Positions 7,931 to 16,233 are shown, counted from the first letter of the stretch. The stretch: DNA of 29,188 bases from CAZYTO01 sp964650405 (GCA_964650405.1 CAZYTO010000025.1:1-29188); one strand, 5' to 3'. Numbers and translations are program-made. The notes: a model not told the origin generated them from the letters alone.

Positions 7931-8556
7931 GGCAGTTCGATCCTGCGGTCGCGGAGGACCGGCTGGATGGCCCGGATGTCGGCGCCGATCCGCGATTCGA
8001 TCAGCGCTCGCGACGACGTGTAGTCGCGGATGGCTTCGAGGTTCTTGATCGTCGGGAAGATCATCTCCAGCGACGCCAGGGCTCCGGCCGGCGTGATCCA
8101 GCGCAGGTCGCGGAGCTCATCTCCCACCAGCACCGCTTCCGTGTCGCGACCGACGGCGGTCAGGAAGAAGTACGTGTCGAAGCGCTTCGGCACGCCCTCG
8201 GGAGTGATCCAGTGCGATGTCCAGACCAGCTTCTCATCGAGCGCCGCGGCCTTTTCGTCGAACAGGTCGGCGAACCCCGTCTCCCCCGCCAGCAGTGCCC
8301 GGCGCTTGGCCTCCGCGTCCGCCAGCGGGCCGCCCAGCCAGATCCCCGTCTCCTCGAACAGCTCTCGCGCAGCCGTGATCCGCATGGTGGCCAGCACCGA
8401 CCCCCGCTCGTCGCTCGCGTCGGCCACTCCGCCGGGAAAGACCCATGCGTTCGGCGCAAAGCTCGCGGTGCCGTGGCGGCGAAGCATCAGCACTTCAAGC
8501 GGTCCGTCACGCAACACGATCACGCTCGCTGCCGGAACGGCGGGGACGTCTGCCAT
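7927..8556 (-). CDS. Nudix hydrolase
   Basis: The start at 8556 gives a 209-aa protein (MADVPAVPAASVIVLRDG) whose first strand matches the usual start of the fold; the longer frame upstream would run into the divergent kinase gene. The Nudix box spans about residues 42-73, with FPGGVAD followed by AARELFEETGIWL. The spacing between GG and the REL-EE-G core is longer than the minimal box, as in CoA- or NUDT19-like members. Such enzymes cleave nucleoside diphosphates linked to another group, using a divalent metal; the substrate is not predictable here. It is the first gene of a four-gene minus-strand operon with ATGA-type overlap. Confidence 0.9.
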   Translation of the reverse strand: MADVPAVPAASVIVLRDGPLEVLMLRRHGTASFAPNAWVFPGGVADASDERGSVLATMRITAARELFEETGIWLGGPLADAEAKRRALLAGETGFADLFDEKAAALDEKLVWTSHWITPEGVPKRFDTYFFLTAVGRDTEAVLVGDELRDLRWITPAGALASLEMIFPTIKNLEAIRDYTSSRALIESRIGADIRAIQPVLRDRRIELP

Positions 8557-8629
8557 GCGCCGGTACTCTATCGCGGCGAGGTGATGCGCGAACGCGCTAT
8601 CATCCGCGAATCTCTCCTGCTTCAGCCCG
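8557..8629. promoter_or_regulatory. Short divergent intergenic region (Nudix operon and hybrid kinase)
   Basis: This 73-bp gap lies between two divergent starts and must hold both promoters or their leaders. I could not point to a convincing -35/-10 pair or a palindrome. The close spacing makes joint regulation plausible, but nothing in the sequence proves it. Confidence 0.3.
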
Positions 8630-11068
8630 ATGAGCACATCCCTGCGCGTTCGCTTCGCTGGTGGCGTACTGGCCTCTACGTGTGTGCTCTTGCTTGGGAT
8701 CGCCTTTCCCGCCGTCTCCGCAACCGCCCCTCCCCCACCGCCGGCAGGATCGTCGTCGTGGGCAACGCAAACCGGCGATGACCTTCGCTGGGCGCGACCG
8801 GACTTCGACGATTCCGCATGGCCACGGGTCGCCGCAGGCTCCACGTGGCGCGAGCAGGGCCGTCGCGGCTACGACGGGATGGTCTGGTTCCGCGCGACGT
8901 TGCTGCTCGGCGACGAGGTCCGCCTCGCCACCACCAGAGATCGGCTCGGCCTGCTTCTCGGTCCGCCAGCCTATGGCGGCTATGACGCATACGCAGCCGG
9001 CCGCTGGATCGGACGCTCCCGCGGCGGGTCGTCGACGTTGCCCTACGGATTTCCGTCCGTCTTTCGCCTGCCCCGCGAGGCGATGAATCGTGACGGCACG
9101 GTGAGCCTGGCCCTGCGCGTGCGGCGGATCGGTTGGGCCTCGGACCAGAACCCGCAGAGCGCGCCCGCGAGCGCGATCATTCATATCGGAGAGTACGCAG
9201 CGCTCGCCGATCACGTCCGTGCCGAGTGGAACGACCACCTCTTGAGCGAGGTTCCGCTGCTGGTCCTGGCGGCGCTGTTCGGCATGGTCTTCCTCCACGA
9301 GCTTCTGCTCTTCAGCCGGCGCCGGCAGACCGTGCACCTCTGGTTCGGCCTCCTTGCGCTCTCCTTTTCGCTCAATACCTTCGGCTGCACGTACTGGATC
9401 TATGAGCTGACCCCCAGCCGCGGGATCGCCACGCGCCTCACCGACATGACCGGCCACCTCGCCGCCGCGCTGGCCATCCAGTTCTTATGGACGTTCTTGA
9501 ATCGGCCGGTCTCGCGGCTCTTGCGCGCGTATCAGTTTTCGCACCTGGCGCTGGCCGCCTTCGTCGCACTGTGGCCGGACCTTCGCGCCGTCATGCTCAC
9601 CGCCACGGCTCGCTGGTTGTGGCTCCTGCCCCTGCTGGTTCTCGCCGCAATCCTGGTCCTGCGCGAAGCCTGGCGCGGCGACGCCGAGGCGCGGCTCATC
9701 GCGGCAGGCGGCGTGGTCATGGTGCTGGTCGAGGCGGCCGAACTGGCCCGCAACGTCCTCGGGCTCCGGTGGCCGTTCGATTTCTCCATGGCTGCTTTCG
9801 GCTTCAGTGCCGTCATCGTGGCCATGAGCGTGGCCATGTCGCTCCGCTTCCGCCGCGTTCACGATGAGCTCGACCGCCTCCGCTACCGGCTGGAAGAAGA
9901 GGTCCAGGTACGCACCCACCAGCTCGAGGAGTCGCGGGACGACGCCCTGGCCGGCTTGCGCGCCAAGAGCGAATTCCTGGCCAACATCAGCCACGAGATC
10001 CGCACGCCGATGAATGGCGTGATCGGCATGGCCGACCTCCTGGCCCGCTCGCCGCTGACGCCCGAACAACGGGCCCACCTCGAGGCCATCCAGAGCAGCG
10101 GCCACTCGCTGACCACCCTGCTCAATGACATCCTCGACTTCTCCCGCCTCGAATCCAACAAGCTCACGGTCGAGCGCCGGCCGTTCCGCATCTGCAGCGT
10201 AGTCGACGAGTGCCTCGGCATCATGACCCCGCTGGCCGCAGGGAAAGGACTGGCGCTGCGCTCGTCGATCGCGGACGGGATGGTGGAACGGCTGTCGGGC
10301 GACGCGAACCGCACCAGGCAGGTGCTTCTCAACCTGCTGAGCAACGCTATCAAGTTCACGTCCACGGGAAGCGTCGACGTCGCGGTCAGCTCCCGCCCCC
10401 TGGAGGACGGCCGCATCGAAGTCGCATTCTCCGTGACCGACACCGGCCTCGGAATCGCCAGCGACGACTTCGGCCGGCTCTTCGTCGCCTTCCAGCAGCT
10501 CGAAGGCTCCACGAGCCGCCGCTTCGGCGGCGCCGGTCTCGGGCTGGCGATCAGCAAGCGGCTCACGGAGCTGATGGGCGGAACGATCACCGTGGACAGC
10601 GCGCCCGGCCGCGGCTCGACGTTCCGCTTCACGATCACCGGCGAGGCTGTCGCGTTTCCGGCAACGCCTGCCGCGTTACAGCCGGGACAACAGCCCGCGG
10701 CGCAGCGCCCGCTGCGCATCCTCCTCGCTGAGGATGATGCGATCAATCGGGTCGTCGTCATGGACATGCTGGAGCAGCTCGGTCACCACGCCGATTCCGC
10801 ATCCGACGGACTCGAGGCCCTCCGGGCCCTGGAACAGCAAACCTACGACGTCGTGCTGATGGACGTGCAGATGCCGGGCATGGACGGCCTCGAGGTCACC
10901 CGCCGCCTGCGCAGTGCCGGGAGTGACCGCATCCGCATCGTCGCCCTGACCGCGCACGCCCTCTCCGGCGACCGCGAGCGCTGCCTCGCGGCGGGGATGA
11001 ACGGCTACCTGAGCAAGCCTGTGCGCTTTGCCGACCTGCAGAACGCACTCGGCGGAATCAGCTCGTAA
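8630..11068 (+). CDS. Hybrid histidine kinase / response regulator with 7TM sensor (7TMR-DISM-like)
   Basis: The 812-aa protein starts with a signal-like helix (about 10-30). A periplasmic jelly-roll-like domain follows (about 45-185, with DDSAWPRVAAGSTW and YDGMVWFRATL, like sugar-binding folds), then seven membrane helices at about 200-415 and a coiled-coil linker. The HisKA box SHEIRTPMNG has the phosphorylatable His455. The ATPase domain shows N-type and G-type motifs (LLNLLSNAIKFT, DTGLGI, GAGLGLAISK). The C-terminal receiver domain has DVVLMDVQMPGMDG with phospho-acceptor Asp745. There is no HPt domain and no DNA-binding output, so phosphate must pass on to a partner encoded elsewhere. 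The ligand is unknown; a carbohydrate-like compound is suggested only by the fold. Confidence 0.93.
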   Translation: MSTSLRVRFAGGVLASTCVLLLGIAFPAVSATAPPPPPAGSSSWATQTGDDLRWARPDFDDSAWPRVAAGSTWREQGRRGYDGMVWFRATLLLGDEVRLATTRDRLGLLLGPPAYGGYDAYAAGRWIGRSRGGSSTLPYGFPSVFRLPREAMNRDGTVSLALRVRRIGWASDQNPQSAPASAIIHIGEYAALADHVRAEWNDHLLSEVPLLVLAALFGMVFLHELLLFSRRRQTVHLWFGLLALSFSLNTFGCTYWIYELTPSRGIATRLTDMTGHLAAALAIQFLWTFLNRPVSRLLRAYQFSHLALAAFVALWPDLRAVMLTATARWLWLLPLLVLAAILVLREAWRGDAEARLIAAGGVVMVLVEAAELARNVLGLRWPFDFSMAAFGFSAVIVAMSVAMSLRFRRVHDELDRLRYRLEEEVQVRTHQLEESRDDALAGLRAKSEFLANISHEIRTPMNGVIGMADLLARSPLTPEQRAHLEAIQSSGHSLTTLLNDILDFSRLESNKLTVERRPFRICSVVDECLGIMTPLAAGKGLALRSSIADGMVERLSGDANRTRQVLLNLLSNAIKFTSTGSVDVAVSSRPLEDGRIEVAFSVTDTGLGIASDDFGRLFVAFQQLEGSTSRRFGGAGLGLAISKRLTELMGGTITVDSAPGRGSTFRFTITGEAVAFPATPAALQPGQQPAAQRPLRILLAEDDAINRVVVMDMLEQLGHHADSASDGLEALRALEQQTYDVVLMDVQMPGMDGLEVTRRLRSAGSDRIRIVALTAHALSGDRERCLAAGMNGYLSKPVRFADLQNALGGISS

Positions 11069-11085
11069 CGAACGCGGGGCGGTAT

Positions 11086-11197
11086 GAGGCATGCGCAACG
11101 AGGCATGCGTGGGCGTTGGAGCCGGCCTCGCTGTCCTCGGTCTCGAACCTGAGAACGGTCGATTTCGCTATCTCTGCTGACAACGGAAGGCTCCAAC
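11086..11197. repeat. Direct repeat and long-range inverted repeat before the dehydratase gene
   Basis: GAGGCATGCG occurs twice (11086-11095 and 11100-11109). Further on, GTTGGAGCC (11115-11123) and GGCTCCAAC (11189-11197) are perfect 9-bp inverted arms 65 nt apart, the right arm ending 21 nt before the threonine dehydratase start. A leader RNA could form a stem here. No leader peptide rich in Ile or Thr codons was seen. Confidence 0.4.
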
Positions 11198-11218
11198 CCG
11201 GCGTGCTACGCTGAGCCG

Positions 11219-12178
11219 ATGTTCACCCTGAAGCTCAGCGACTTCGAGACCGTTCGCGCCCGGATCGCACCGCACATCAAGCACACGCCCCTGCTGACTT
11301 CCCGGCAGCTCAGCGAACGAACGGGGTTCGACGTTCGCCTCAAGGCGGAGCTGTTCCAGCGCGTCGGCTCATACAAGATCCGCGGGCCGCTGAACAAGTT
11401 CGCCCTTATGAGTGACGAACAGAAGGCCCGCGGCGTCGTCTGCTCGTCGGCCGGAAACCACGCCCAGGGCGTCGCCCTGGCCGCGAAGATCCACGGGATC
11501 CGGGCCGTCGTGTGCATGGCCGAGAACGCCACGCCCGCCAAGATCGCCGCCACCCGCGGGTACGGCGCCGAGGTGGTCCTGCACGGGATGATCTGGGATG
11601 AGGCGAACGAGAAGGCCAAGGAACTCGTCCGCGAGCACGGGCTGACCTACGTCCATCCCTTCGACGACGAACAACTGATCGCCGGACAGGGGACGCTGGG
11701 GCTGGAGATCGTCCAGGATTGGCCGGAGGTCGACGCTGTGGTCGTGCCGATCGGCGGCGGCGGCCTCATCTCCGGCGTTTCCATGGCCGTGAAGAGCTTC
11801 CGTCCCGGCGTGAAAGTGATCGGCGTCGAGTCCTCGGACGGTCCGGCCATGAAGAAGAGCGTGGAGGCCGGCAGGCTGGAGACGATCGACTGCCGCACGA
11901 TCATCGACGGCCTGCGCGTCCGCAGGGTGGGCGAGATCAACTTCGACGTGGTCCAGCGCTTCGTCGACTGCATCGTGGCCCTGCCCGACCGGGAGATCTT
12001 CGAGGCCATGATCTGGATCATGGAGCGCTGCAAACTGGTCGTCGAAGGCGCGGCCGCGGCACCCGTTGCCGCGTTGCTGAACGGATTGATCGACCTCCCC
12101 GCCGGCAGCCGCGTCGCGGTCGTGCTCTCGGGCGGCAATGTGAATCTCGATCAGTTGCGCGGCCTCTCCTGGAACTAG
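11219..12178 (+). CDS. Threonine/serine dehydratase (threonine ammonia-lyase), PLP-dependent
   Basis: The enzyme deaminates threonine to 2-oxobutanoate, and serine to pyruvate, in the cytosol. At 319 aa it matches the short TdcB-like type and lacks the regulatory ACT-like domain of biosynthetic IlvA. The PLP lysine is Lys53 in GSYKIRGPLNKF. The phosphate and substrate loop SSAGNHAQG is at 76-84, a glycine-rich PLP-phosphate loop GGGGLISG follows, and LSGGNVNLDQ ends the protein. The common SFKIRGA is SYKIRGP here, a mild change next to the catalytic lysine. Whether it feeds isoleucine synthesis or threonine breakdown cannot be told, as no ilv or tdc neighbour is present. Confidence 0.92.
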   Translation: MFTLKLSDFETVRARIAPHIKHTPLLTSRQLSERTGFDVRLKAELFQRVGSYKIRGPLNKFALMSDEQKARGVVCSSAGNHAQGVALAAKIHGIRAVVCMAENATPAKIAATRGYGAEVVLHGMIWDEANEKAKELVREHGLTYVHPFDDEQLIAGQGTLGLEIVQDWPEVDAVVVPIGGGGLISGVSMAVKSFRPGVKVIGVESSDGPAMKKSVEAGRLETIDCRTIIDGLRVRRVGEINFDVVQRFVDCIVALPDREIFEAMIWIMERCKLVVEGAAAAPVAALLNGLIDLPAGSRVAVVLSGGNVNLDQLRGLSWN

Positions 12179-12180
12179 TC

Positions 12181-12222
12181 GAGTGCTGAGTGCCGGGTGT
12201 TGAGTGCCGAGTGCCGAGGAGT
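12181..12222. repeat. GAGTGCC heptamer array
   Basis: Six 7-nt units in perfect phase follow the dehydratase stop codon: GAGTGCT, GAGTGCC, GGGTGTT, GAGTGCC, GAGTGCC, GAGGAGT. The unit is the reverse complement of GGCACTC at 3612-3639, so the same repeat family appears in two distant gaps in opposite orientation. Confidence 0.75.
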
Positions 12223-12258
12223 AATCGGTGTCACTGAGGGTTGAGGTCCTTCAGGCAA

Positions 12259-12274
12259 TTACCTCGGATGTAAT
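12259..12274 (+). promoter_or_regulatory. Candidate operator of the XRE/MmyB-type regulator (own gene)
   Basis: TTACCTCGGATGTAAT lies 36-51 bp before the ATG at 12310 and is part of an imperfect dyad (ATTAC and GTAAT arms around 7 nt). Fourteen of its sixteen bases recur, on the opposite strand, before the neighbouring gene at 13876-13891. Two copies, one before the regulator and one before the adjacent gene, point to autoregulation plus control of the neighbour. Confidence 0.6.
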
Positions 12275-12309
12275 GGCTCCTGTTTCCCGCGGGGTATAGA
12301 TTCGCGGTC

Positions 12310-13167
12310 ATGAGCTCGACCAGCCCGCAGAATGACCGTTCCCTTTCCGGAGCCGGGCGCACCGCGGAATCCGAGAGCGCCTTCGGGCGCCTGCTCCGCG
12401 AGTGGCGCTCCCGGCGCCGCGTCAGCCAGCTCGATCTGGCCGTCGAGGCAGGCGTCTCGTCGCGCCATGTCAGCTTCATCGAGACCGGCCGCTCCCAGCC
12501 CAGCCGCGAAATGGTGCTCATGCTGGCCCGCGTGCTCGACGTTCCCTTGCGCGACCGCAACGACCTGCTGACCGCGGCCGGCTACGCGGCGATGTATCGG
12601 GCCACCGACCTCGACGCTCCGGCCCTGGAGCAGGCGCGCCGGGCGCTCGACTTCATGCTGCGCCAGCAGGAGCCGTATCCGGCCATCGTCGTCGACCGTT
12701 CCTGGGCATTGCTGAAGGCCAACGACGGCGCGGTCCGGCTGGTGGAGGCCTTCACCGATCCCGATGCGGCGGCGGAGTGGGGCGGCAACGCCATGCGCCT
12801 CATGTTCCACCCTCGGGGCTTCCGGCCGCACATCGTCAACTGGGAGGCCATGGCCGCGGCCCTGATCCAGTGGCTGCACCGCGACGTTTTGAGCGGCCTT
12901 GGCGGCGCCGCGACGCGCAGCCTCCTGGAAGAGCTGCTCTCCTATCCCGGCGTGCCGCCGCGCTGGCGGACGCTCGATCTCGACGTCTCCACCGCGCCCT
13001 TCCTGGCCATCGAGTTCCGCAAAGGCGATCTCGACCTTCGCTACTTCTCCACGCTGACGAGCCTCGGCACGCCGCACGACATCACCCTCCAGGAGCTGCG
13101 CATCGAGGCCTTCTTTCCCGCCGACGCGGCTACGGAAGAAGCGTCGCGACGTTTCCAGCCGGCTTGA
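12310..13167 (+). CDS. XRE-type regulator with MmyB-like ligand-binding domain
   Basis: The 285-aa protein has a helix-turn-helix at about residues 20-80 (SQLDLAVEAGVSSRHVSFIE, then GRSQPSREMVLMLA). After it comes a large alpha/beta domain typical of MmyB-like regulators, with RALDFMLRQQEPYPAIVVDR, WALLKANDGAVRL and an FRKGDLDLRYFSTLTSLGTP ending. In this family the C-terminal domain is PAS-like and is reported to bind fatty acid-type ligands. The gene is convergent with the NIPSNAP/EthD-like gene, the stop codons being 20 bp apart, and both have the TTACCT-N4-GTAAT site at similar distances before their starts. A repressor controlling itself and that gene is the simplest reading. Confidence 0.9.
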   Translation: MSSTSPQNDRSLSGAGRTAESESAFGRLLREWRSRRRVSQLDLAVEAGVSSRHVSFIETGRSQPSREMVLMLARVLDVPLRDRNDLLTAAGYAAMYRATDLDAPALEQARRALDFMLRQQEPYPAIVVDRSWALLKANDGAVRLVEAFTDPDAAAEWGGNAMRLMFHPRGFRPHIVNWEAMAAALIQWLHRDVLSGLGGAATRSLLEELLSYPGVPPRWRTLDLDVSTAPFLAIEFRKGDLDLRYFSTLTSLGTPHDITLQELRIEAFFPADAATEEASRRFQPA

Positions 13168-13187
13168 GTCTCTACGCTTCATCTGTC

Positions 13188-13826
13188 TCACGGCGCCGCC
13201 TGCGGGAGTCCGTAGCACATTGCCGGGCGAAGATTCAGGATCTCGACGATCTGCCTCGTTACCAGGCCATTCGTCTGCTCGGGAAGCGTGGCTTCGCGAG
13301 CACTTTCGACGAGCGTGGAAACGGTTGGCCGAGGACGCAGACGGACATAGCGGGGCGCCGGTCCGCCCGCCAGCATGCGATACCAGAGCGTTTCTCCGGG
13401 CAGGCTCGCCTGTCTCGCGCCGAGTGCCCCTTCGAACGCCTGCTCCGCGCCGGGTACGAGATCCACGGTCACCAGTTCCGCCCTCGCCAGCGGCTGCGGC
13501 ACGCCGCTCCCCTGCGAGAGCCCCGGCAGGAATTCATAGAGTCCGTGTCCCAGGAACCGGCCGTGCGGAGTGACGTTGGAGATGTTGTCCCGTTCGTCCT
13601 CCAACGGCGAGACAGGATGGTCGAGACCTTCCCCCGAGTGGCCGAAGGTGGCGTAGACGAGCCACCGCTGCCGTTCACCCGCCCAGATCGTCCAGCCGTA
13701 CCACGTCCAGGTGTCCTTGTTCTGCCTGTGCCAATCGAGGTGGCGGATGTAACCGGCTTCGAAATCGATGGTGTCCCCGTCGTGCGGGCGCAGGACGGAA
13801 ATGCGTGCGTATGGGCCGTTGGGCAT
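13188..13826 (-). CDS. 212-aa protein, possibly NIPSNAP/EthD-like, likely target of the adjacent regulator
   Basis: The start at 13826 is supported by an AGGAGGAG Shine-Dalgarno site 6 nt upstream; the longer open frame runs into an octamer repeat. The protein is aromatic-rich in its first half (HLDWHRQNKDTWTWYGWTIW), then has LARAELVTVDLVPGAEQAFE, which resembles the strand-helix start of ferredoxin-like NIPSNAP/EthD domains. It has no signal peptide and no cysteine cluster. I cannot assign a reaction. Its promoter region has a near-copy of the site before the XRE/MmyB gene, so it is probably controlled by that protein. Confidence 0.7.
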   Translation of the reverse strand: MPNGPYARISVLRPHDGDTIDFEAGYIRHLDWHRQNKDTWTWYGWTIWAGERQRWLVYATFGHSGEGLDHPVSPLEDERDNISNVTPHGRFLGHGLYEFLPGLSQGSGVPQPLARAELVTVDLVPGAEQAFEGALGARQASLPGETLWYRMLAGGPAPRYVRLRPRPTVSTLVESAREATLPEQTNGLVTRQIVEILNLRPAMCYGLPQAAP

Positions 13827-13875
13827 GGGAGCTCCTCCTTTTCCACCACAATCGCTCCAATGCCGGGTCGGGACA

Positions 13876-13891
13876 ATTACATGGGAGGTAA
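13876..13891 (-). promoter_or_regulatory. Second copy of the candidate XRE/MmyB operator
   Basis: On the minus strand this reads TTACCTCCCATGTAAT, differing from the site at 12259-12274 only at the two central bases. It lies 49-65 bp before the minus-strand start at 13826. Conservation of both flanks with change only in the middle is what a dimer-binding site would show. Confidence 0.6.
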
Positions 13892-13936
13892 GTGCCTTCG
13901 GCGCTGCACTGTGGTTTGTTGGGACCAATAAGAAAT

Positions 13937-14016
13937 GAAGGCTGGAAGGCGGAAAGGCTGGAAGGGAAACCGGTGCTGCCTGCGGCCCTTTCAGCCTTTC
14001 AGCCTTCCAGCCTTTC
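13937..14016. repeat. GAAGGCTG octamer array with complementary TTTCAGCC arm
   Basis: Left units are GAAGGCTG, GAAGGCG, GAAAGGCTG and GAAGGG (13937-13966). Right units are TTTCAGCC, TTTCAGCC and TTCCAGCC (13989-14012), followed by TTTCG. The halves can form a long hairpin around a 22-nt loop. It is the same family as the array at 4140-4230, but here lies between two genes on the same strand, just after the DinB-like gene. Confidence 0.75.
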
Positions 14017-14061
14017 GTCACAACGCATTTCGACGCTCCGTGCAACGCGGCGGTGCGTGAG

Positions 14062-14664
14062 CTAACGGCTGGCCGGCGGCACGATCCCGTTCATGCGCAG
14101 GTACTCGACCACCTGGCCGTAATGGTCATTGGCGTGCGTGATTGCGGCCATGGTCATCTGCAAACGCGTCAGCTTGGTGCTGCCGGCGCTCTGCAGCATG
14201 TTCTGAACCGTCAATGTGGCCGCAGCCTTGTGACCTTGCGCGAACGAATCCTTCAGGAACTGGACGATCTCCGCTTTGGTCTTCAGATTCGCGGGACCGT
14301 CGCCGCCCTTGTAGTCGTCCGGGAACTTGTCGCCCGTGACATAGGACCAGATCGCGTAATTGGATGCCGCGACGTGCCTGATCTGCAGTGCGAACGAACG
14401 TACGCCCTTGAATGCAGCGCCCGGAATGCCCAGACCCTCCGGCGAGAAGGCGTACTTCTCCTCCGGCATGGCCTCTGCGGCATCGACCAGCGGCTTTTCC
14501 GCGCCGCTGATGTCGCGATCGACCGCCGATGCGACGGTTGCCGGGGCCTCGGCTGCTTTTGTCTCATGCCCATCCTTCGCGGGGGCAATCTTTGCACTCT
14601 GCCCCAGCATGGCCACAGTGAAAACGAGTGTTGTCAGCAGACTGCAGAATCGTAGTGATTTCAT
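14062..14664 (-). CDS. Secreted DinB-like (DinB/YfiT four-helix) protein
   Basis: GGAGG about 10 nt before the ATG at 14664 fixes the start. A signal peptide (about residues 1-22) indicates export, which is unusual outside a few phyla. The rest looks like a DinB four-helix bundle, with one metal ligand likely in LQIRHVAASNYAIW (about 95-107) and the others in THANDHYGQVVEYLRMNG near the C-terminus. Family members are metal-binding and some are thiol S-transferases; this one has no visible partner. It is followed in reading direction by the octamer hairpin and preceded by the amidohydrolase gene, 51 nt away, so the two may share a transcript. Confidence 0.85.
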   Translation of the reverse strand: MKSLRFCSLLTTLVFTVAMLGQSAKIAPAKDGHETKAAEAPATVASAVDRDISGAEKPLVDAAEAMPEEKYAFSPEGLGIPGAAFKGVRSFALQIRHVAASNYAIWSYVTGDKFPDDYKGGDGPANLKTKAEIVQFLKDSFAQGHKAAATLTVQNMLQSAGSTKLTRLQMTMAAITHANDHYGQVVEYLRMNGIVPPASR

Positions 14665-14715
14665 AGGACAACGGCCTCCGTTCGTTTCGCTCTTTCGTCG
14701 TAATGGACCGGTAAT

Positions 14716-16233
14716 TCAGTACTCGCCGTAGTGTCCTTTCACTGCGTCGAGCAGTTTTCGGGTGTCGTACCCGACTCCGTCCTTGAAGACGATCTCGACG
14801 TTCTCGATGTCGGTGATGCGCGCGGCCGGATCGCCTTTCATCACGACGAGGTCGGCGTGCTTCCCGGCGGCGATCGAGCCGATCTGATTCTGGCGGCCGA
14901 GGTAGATCGCGCCGTTCAACGTCGCGATGCGGATGGCCTCGACGGGCGTGAATCCCGCCTCCACGAGCAGCTCGATCTCGCGCTGGTCGGCGAAACCGGG
15001 GACGAGACCATTGAGGCCGACCGGGTCGGGCCCGGCGATCAGCAGACCGCCTGCGGCGACAAAGGCGCGCTCCAGGTCCATCTCCCGCCGGAGCCGGAAG
15101 GCTGCGTTGTTGCTGGGTGCGCGGGTCCGATTGCGGTCGTAGAGAGTCGCTTCGCGCAACGACGGCGACATCGCTTCCAGCACCGCCGCTCGCAACGGCG
15201 GCCGTCCGTCCACGGTCGCGTCGGCAGGCACCGCCGCCGCCGTACTGGGCAGCGTCGAGGTAATCGCCACGTGATGGCTGACAAGCAGCGAGATCAGCCG
15301 CGCCGCCTCCGGGCTGCCGTGCACGGTGTGCTCGAGCGTGTAGTCCCCGCCGCTGGCGCTGCACGTGTCGGGCTTCTTGTCCGGGTCCAGCGCCGTATTG
15401 ACGAAGAAGCCGTGCTCGAGATTGTCGATGCCCGCCTCCGCCGCCTCCTCGTACGTCACCGAGCACAGATGGCCGGTGACCTTCACGCCGTGCTTGTGGG
15501 CCTCCTCGACGGCGGCCTTCAGCTCCTCGCGCGTGATGTGGACGTAGGCCTTGAACGAGGTCACGCCGCGCTCCGCCCAGTACGCCACGGTCTGGCGCGC
15601 ATCCTCCGGTCCGGTGAGGTGATACATCTGCAGGTTCGTCCAGTTGCCGGCGCCCTCGAGATAGGGACCGGTGACGTCGAGATGCGGCCCCGGAAGCGAG
15701 CCGCTCTCGATGGCCTCCTTGAGGCGGAGGTCGTTGTACGGGCTGACGCTCCCTGCCGTGCGCGCCGTCGTCACGCCGTTGGCGAGGTAAAGACGCGGGG
15801 CGGAGTACGTCATCTGCACGAAGAGAGACGGGCCGTCCGAGTTGAGGTCGGGCCCGTAATTCGGGTTCTCGATACAGACGAGGTGATCGTGCATGCCGAC
15901 GATCCCCGGCATGACCGCGTACCCGCGCAGGTTCAGAATCGTCGTGCCGTCCGCCGGCGGCAGATCCGCGCCGGGCGTGACCGCCGCGATCGTGCCGCCC
16001 TCGATGACGATGTTGCGGTCCGCAAGAGCCGCGGCTCCCGTTCCGTCGATGACCTCGACGTGCTCGAGAACGACCCTCGGCGTATCGACGCGCACGTACT
16101 TGCGCACGCGCGGTCCGAGCGCCTCGATCCGCTGCGCATGAGCGAGAAGCGGATGGAGCACTGCCAGCAATCCAGTGAGCAGTACGTAAGACTGGAGCCG
16201 GAGCTTTCGCTTGAAGACACGTCTTCCGTTCAT
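14716..16233 (-). CDS. Secreted amidohydrolase-family metal-dependent hydrolase
   Basis: I placed the start at 16233 because AGGAGG lies 5-6 nt upstream and the product then begins with a clean signal peptide (about residues 1-34, cut after AHA). The 505-aa protein has the metal-binding HDH at 115-117 in PGIVGMHDHLV, a candidate carboxylated lysine in SFKAYVHITREE, VTGHL, NLEHG, a later AGPDPVG aspartate, and the usual C-terminal strand IGSIAAGKHADLVVMKGDP. This fits the imidazolonepropionase/prolidase-like subgroup of exported hydrolases. The substrate is not predictable. A 511-aa plus-strand frame across it is a shadow. Confidence 0.92.
   Translation of the reverse strand: MNGRRVFKRKLRLQSYVLLTGLLAVLHPLLAHAQRIEALGPRVRKYVRVDTPRVVLEHVEVIDGTGAAALADRNIVIEGGTIAAVTPGADLPPADGTTILNLRGYAVMPGIVGMHDHLVCIENPNYGPDLNSDGPSLFVQMTYSAPRLYLANGVTTARTAGSVSPYNDLRLKEAIESGSLPGPHLDVTGPYLEGAGNWTNLQMYHLTGPEDARQTVAYWAERGVTSFKAYVHITREELKAAVEEAHKHGVKVTGHLCSVTYEEAAEAGIDNLEHGFFVNTALDPDKKPDTCSASGGDYTLEHTVHGSPEAARLISLLVSHHVAITSTLPSTAAAVPADATVDGRPPLRAAVLEAMSPSLREATLYDRNRTRAPSNNAAFRLRREMDLERAFVAAGGLLIAGPDPVGLNGLVPGFADQREIELLVEAGFTPVEAIRIATLNGAIYLGRQNQIGSIAAGKHADLVVMKGDPAARITDIENVEIVFKDGVGYDTRKLLDAVKGHYGEY

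Noticed and set aside
12241..12274. TTGAGG and TGTAAT as a promoter for the XRE/MmyB gene
   Set aside because: The spacing is 22 bp, too long; the TGTAAT is better explained as part of the operator.
12402..13931. 509-aa plus-strand frame overlapping the regulator and the following minus-strand gene
   Set aside because: It runs across two real genes on opposite strands in another frame and shows no domain.
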